Origin: Halichondria panicea | Lineage: Eukaryota; Porifera; Demospongiae; Suberitida; Halichondriidae | Assembly (NCBI RefSeq): GCF_963675165.1 | Contig: NC_087386.1 | Span: 2,730,169-2,794,168, forward strand | DNA: 64,000 bases | Direction of reading: 5' to 3' | Shown: piece by piece, positions 62,531-64,000 of the stretch | Layout: each line of letters opens with the position of its first letter | Position numbering within the stretch: position 1 is the first letter of the stretch | Translations under genes and position numbers: made by a program | The notes under the pieces: generated by a model | Told to the model about the DNA's origin: nothing | Databases searched by the model: none | Seen by the model: only the letters and a program-made list of their open reading frames with translations

Positions 62531-63010
62531 TGTTTAGTCAATATCCGTGGCTCGAGGAATAGCGCCTTCTCGTGGACATGTTCCTTAAAAAAAGGATTTT
62601 GATACAAACGGCACTCCATATAATGGAGGTTCCAATTCCACTGTAGTTTGATGTGCTGTGGAGGATTGACCTAGTTGTATATACCCGAGAGAAATATTTG
62701 GTCCCTTGCACCATGCTTGCACCAATCCCTCAAAATAGGCAAAATCGATAATCATGTAGTAAATTATAATTATTTTAAAATTAGTGTGTATGGAATTTGT
62801 GTTTTGTGCAATCAATTAAACTGTTGTCTGAGCATGCGTAGTAGATTCGATGAGGTGTATATACCTCTCATAATGTACAGTACAGAGGTGTAGTCTTACA
62901 AATTTGGCTTCAAATGATGTAATTGTGGTTTTGCATCATAGTGAGTAAATTTCCTTGTGGTTACAACCACAAAACAACAGAAAAGAACTATAGAATACAA
63001 AGACTGTGGG
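62531..63010. other. Intergenic, promoter region of the methyltransferase gene
   Basis: AT-rich, no gene. In-frame codons upstream of the ATG at 63011 are open to about 62957 but start with no ATG. Confidence 0.5.
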
Positions 63011-63754
63011 ATGGCTAGATCTACTTTTGACGAAGCTGAATGGTATGACAAGAACTCGCCCACTCAATTCAAAGATGGGTTGCGGCTCATAAAGCTTGCA
63101 GATCCCCAGAAAGGAGATAAAGTCTTGGACTTCGGTTGTGGCACAGGAAATCTCACAACTCATTTTTCTGAACTGGTTGGTCCGGAGGGGAAGGTGATTG
63201 GAGTGGACCCTGATGGTGAGCGTCTGGCCTTGGCTCGAAAGACTTACTCTGCTAGCAACTTGGAGTATGTGCAAGGAAGCGCGAACGAGGTACCGGGGGG
63301 AGATTACGACATCATCTTCTCCAACCATGCCATGCACTACTGTCCTGATAAGAATGCCACCCTCAAAACACTCGCCTCCAAAATGAAGAAAGGAGGGAAG
63401 CTGGTTTACATAATTTGTGTTGAAGATCAAGTTAAGGTATTCGCTGACAACATGCCTGGACTATTTGGAAAGAAATTCAGAGATACCTGGGCAGCTTATT
63501 ACCACTACACCAGTAGTGAGGACTACAAACGCTACACAATCGCTAATAATTTCTCAATTGATCACAGTGAAATAATTGTTTGCAGATACGACTACAAGAA
63601 CGTGGAAGAGATGGTGGAGTTTCGAAAGACTCATATACGAGGAGAGTATGATGATTCTGAGTTCAACCTTGAGGCCATGAGACGTGCGTATGGTGAAGAG
63701 CCATTTCACCATAACTACGACTACCTTCTAGTGAAAGCCACCTACACTGGATGA
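63011..63754 (+). CDS. Class I SAM-dependent methyltransferase (JHAMT/methyltransferase-11-like)
   Basis: 247 residues in one exon. Probably a small-molecule methyltransferase in the cytosol; substrate unknown. STFDEAEWYDKNSPTQFKDG leads in, then motif I KVLDFGCGTGNLT (SAM-binding glycine loop), the acidic end of strand 2 in VIGVDPDGERLALAR, motif II-III region SANEVPGGDYDIIFSNHAMHY and MKKGGKLVYI. The C-terminal half (FRDTWAAYYHYTSSEDYKRY) resembles juvenile hormone acid methyltransferase-like proteins of animals. Start: ATG 63011, as no upstream ATG is in frame. It has no intron, unlike all well-supported neighbours except FAM78, and lies beside a LINE, so a retrocopy or transferred gene is possible. 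Confidence 0.88.
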   Translation: MARSTFDEAEWYDKNSPTQFKDGLRLIKLADPQKGDKVLDFGCGTGNLTTHFSELVGPEGKVIGVDPDGERLALARKTYSASNLEYVQGSANEVPGGDYDIIFSNHAMHYCPDKNATLKTLASKMKKGGKLVYIICVEDQVKVFADNMPGLFGKKFRDTWAAYYHYTSSEDYKRYTIANNFSIDHSEIIVCRYDYKNVEEMVEFRKTHIRGEYDDSEFNLEAMRRAYGEEPFHHNYDYLLVKATYTG

Positions 63755-64000
63755 AGCCTCCTAGAGTCTTAGCTATTTATATATGTAGTTCCTAGGAGCA
63801 CAAGGCCGGTTAAAGACTGATGCGATATGCGCATGGTCAATTGTGTATTATTTATGATGTACTCTTATAATTATACCGACTCTGCTATAATATGTTAAGT
63901 TGCCATGGATGCATGTATGACTACTAATGCATGGGGCTCAACCTAACACTGTTTGGTTGAGCCACAGATTGAAGAGTTAACTCTTCAATCTATGGTTGAG
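63755..64000. other. 3' flank and palindromic window end
   Basis: ATTGAAGAGTTAACTCTTCAAT at 63968-63989 is a perfect 22-bp palindrome, preceded by a second hairpin GGTTGAG/CTCAACC. Probably the edge of an inverted-repeat element cut by the window. Confidence 0.55.

Overview
ORGANISM. This is intron-rich animal nuclear DNA, AT-rich between genes, with short introns and very short gaps between genes. All confident genes are metazoan orthologues (CFAP20, MKKS/BBS6, ODF2, CLUAP1, EIF3G, GTF2B, MRPS16, ZGPAT, SPOUT1, FAM78, PRDM). The compact layout, an NLR receptor gene and many small inverted-repeat transposons suggest a non-bilaterian, most likely a demosponge. That placement is inference; the sequence does not name the species. 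Gene models were built by hand from splice sites and homology remembered from the families. For every complete multi-exon model the exon lengths sum to a multiple of three.

LAYOUT. 1-1361 (+): 3' end of CFAP20. 1720-7028 (-): three tandem Ctr/SLC31 copper transporters. 7295-13544 (+): S28 serine carboxypeptidase (PRSS16-like). 14543-15388 (-): FAM78. 16240-18602 (-): EIF3G. 18761-22386 (-): MKKS, head-to-head with MRPS16 (22458-23606, +). 24307-27659 (+): NACHT-LRR protein. 27980-34855 (-): ODF2. 35043-37094 (-): CLUAP1, head-to-head with a TMEM249-like gene (37371-38501, +), whose stop codon directly abuts that of ZGPAT (38502-42560, -). ZGPAT is head-to-head with GTF2B (42683-46864, +). 47597-50912 (+): PRDM gene with a PR/SET domain and three zinc fingers. 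52008-56661 (-): SPOUT1. 56662-62950: transposon-rich stretch with MITEs, a TIR transposon, a retroelement fragment and a 5'-truncated LINE. 63011-63754 (+): intronless SAM methyltransferase.

HOW THE GENES RELATE. Five of the eighteen genes act in cilia, basal bodies or flagella: CFAP20 (axoneme), MKKS (BBSome assembly), ODF2 (mother-centriole appendages), CLUAP1/IFT38 (IFT-B) and probably TMEM249 (CatSper). ODF2, CLUAP1 and the TMEM249-like gene are contiguous. The two short gaps around CLUAP1 each hold an RFX X-box-like site. Three divergent pairs (MKKS/MRPS16, CLUAP1/TMEM249-like, ZGPAT/GTF2B) are 71 to 276 bp apart and probably share promoters.

REPEATS. At least five MITE or TIR families are visible, several with target-site duplications (TA, 5 bp or 9 bp). 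(CA/GT)n tracts abut several splice sites, and a minisatellite in ODF2 multiplies a 3' splice site. No CRISPR, rRNA or tRNA gene was seen.
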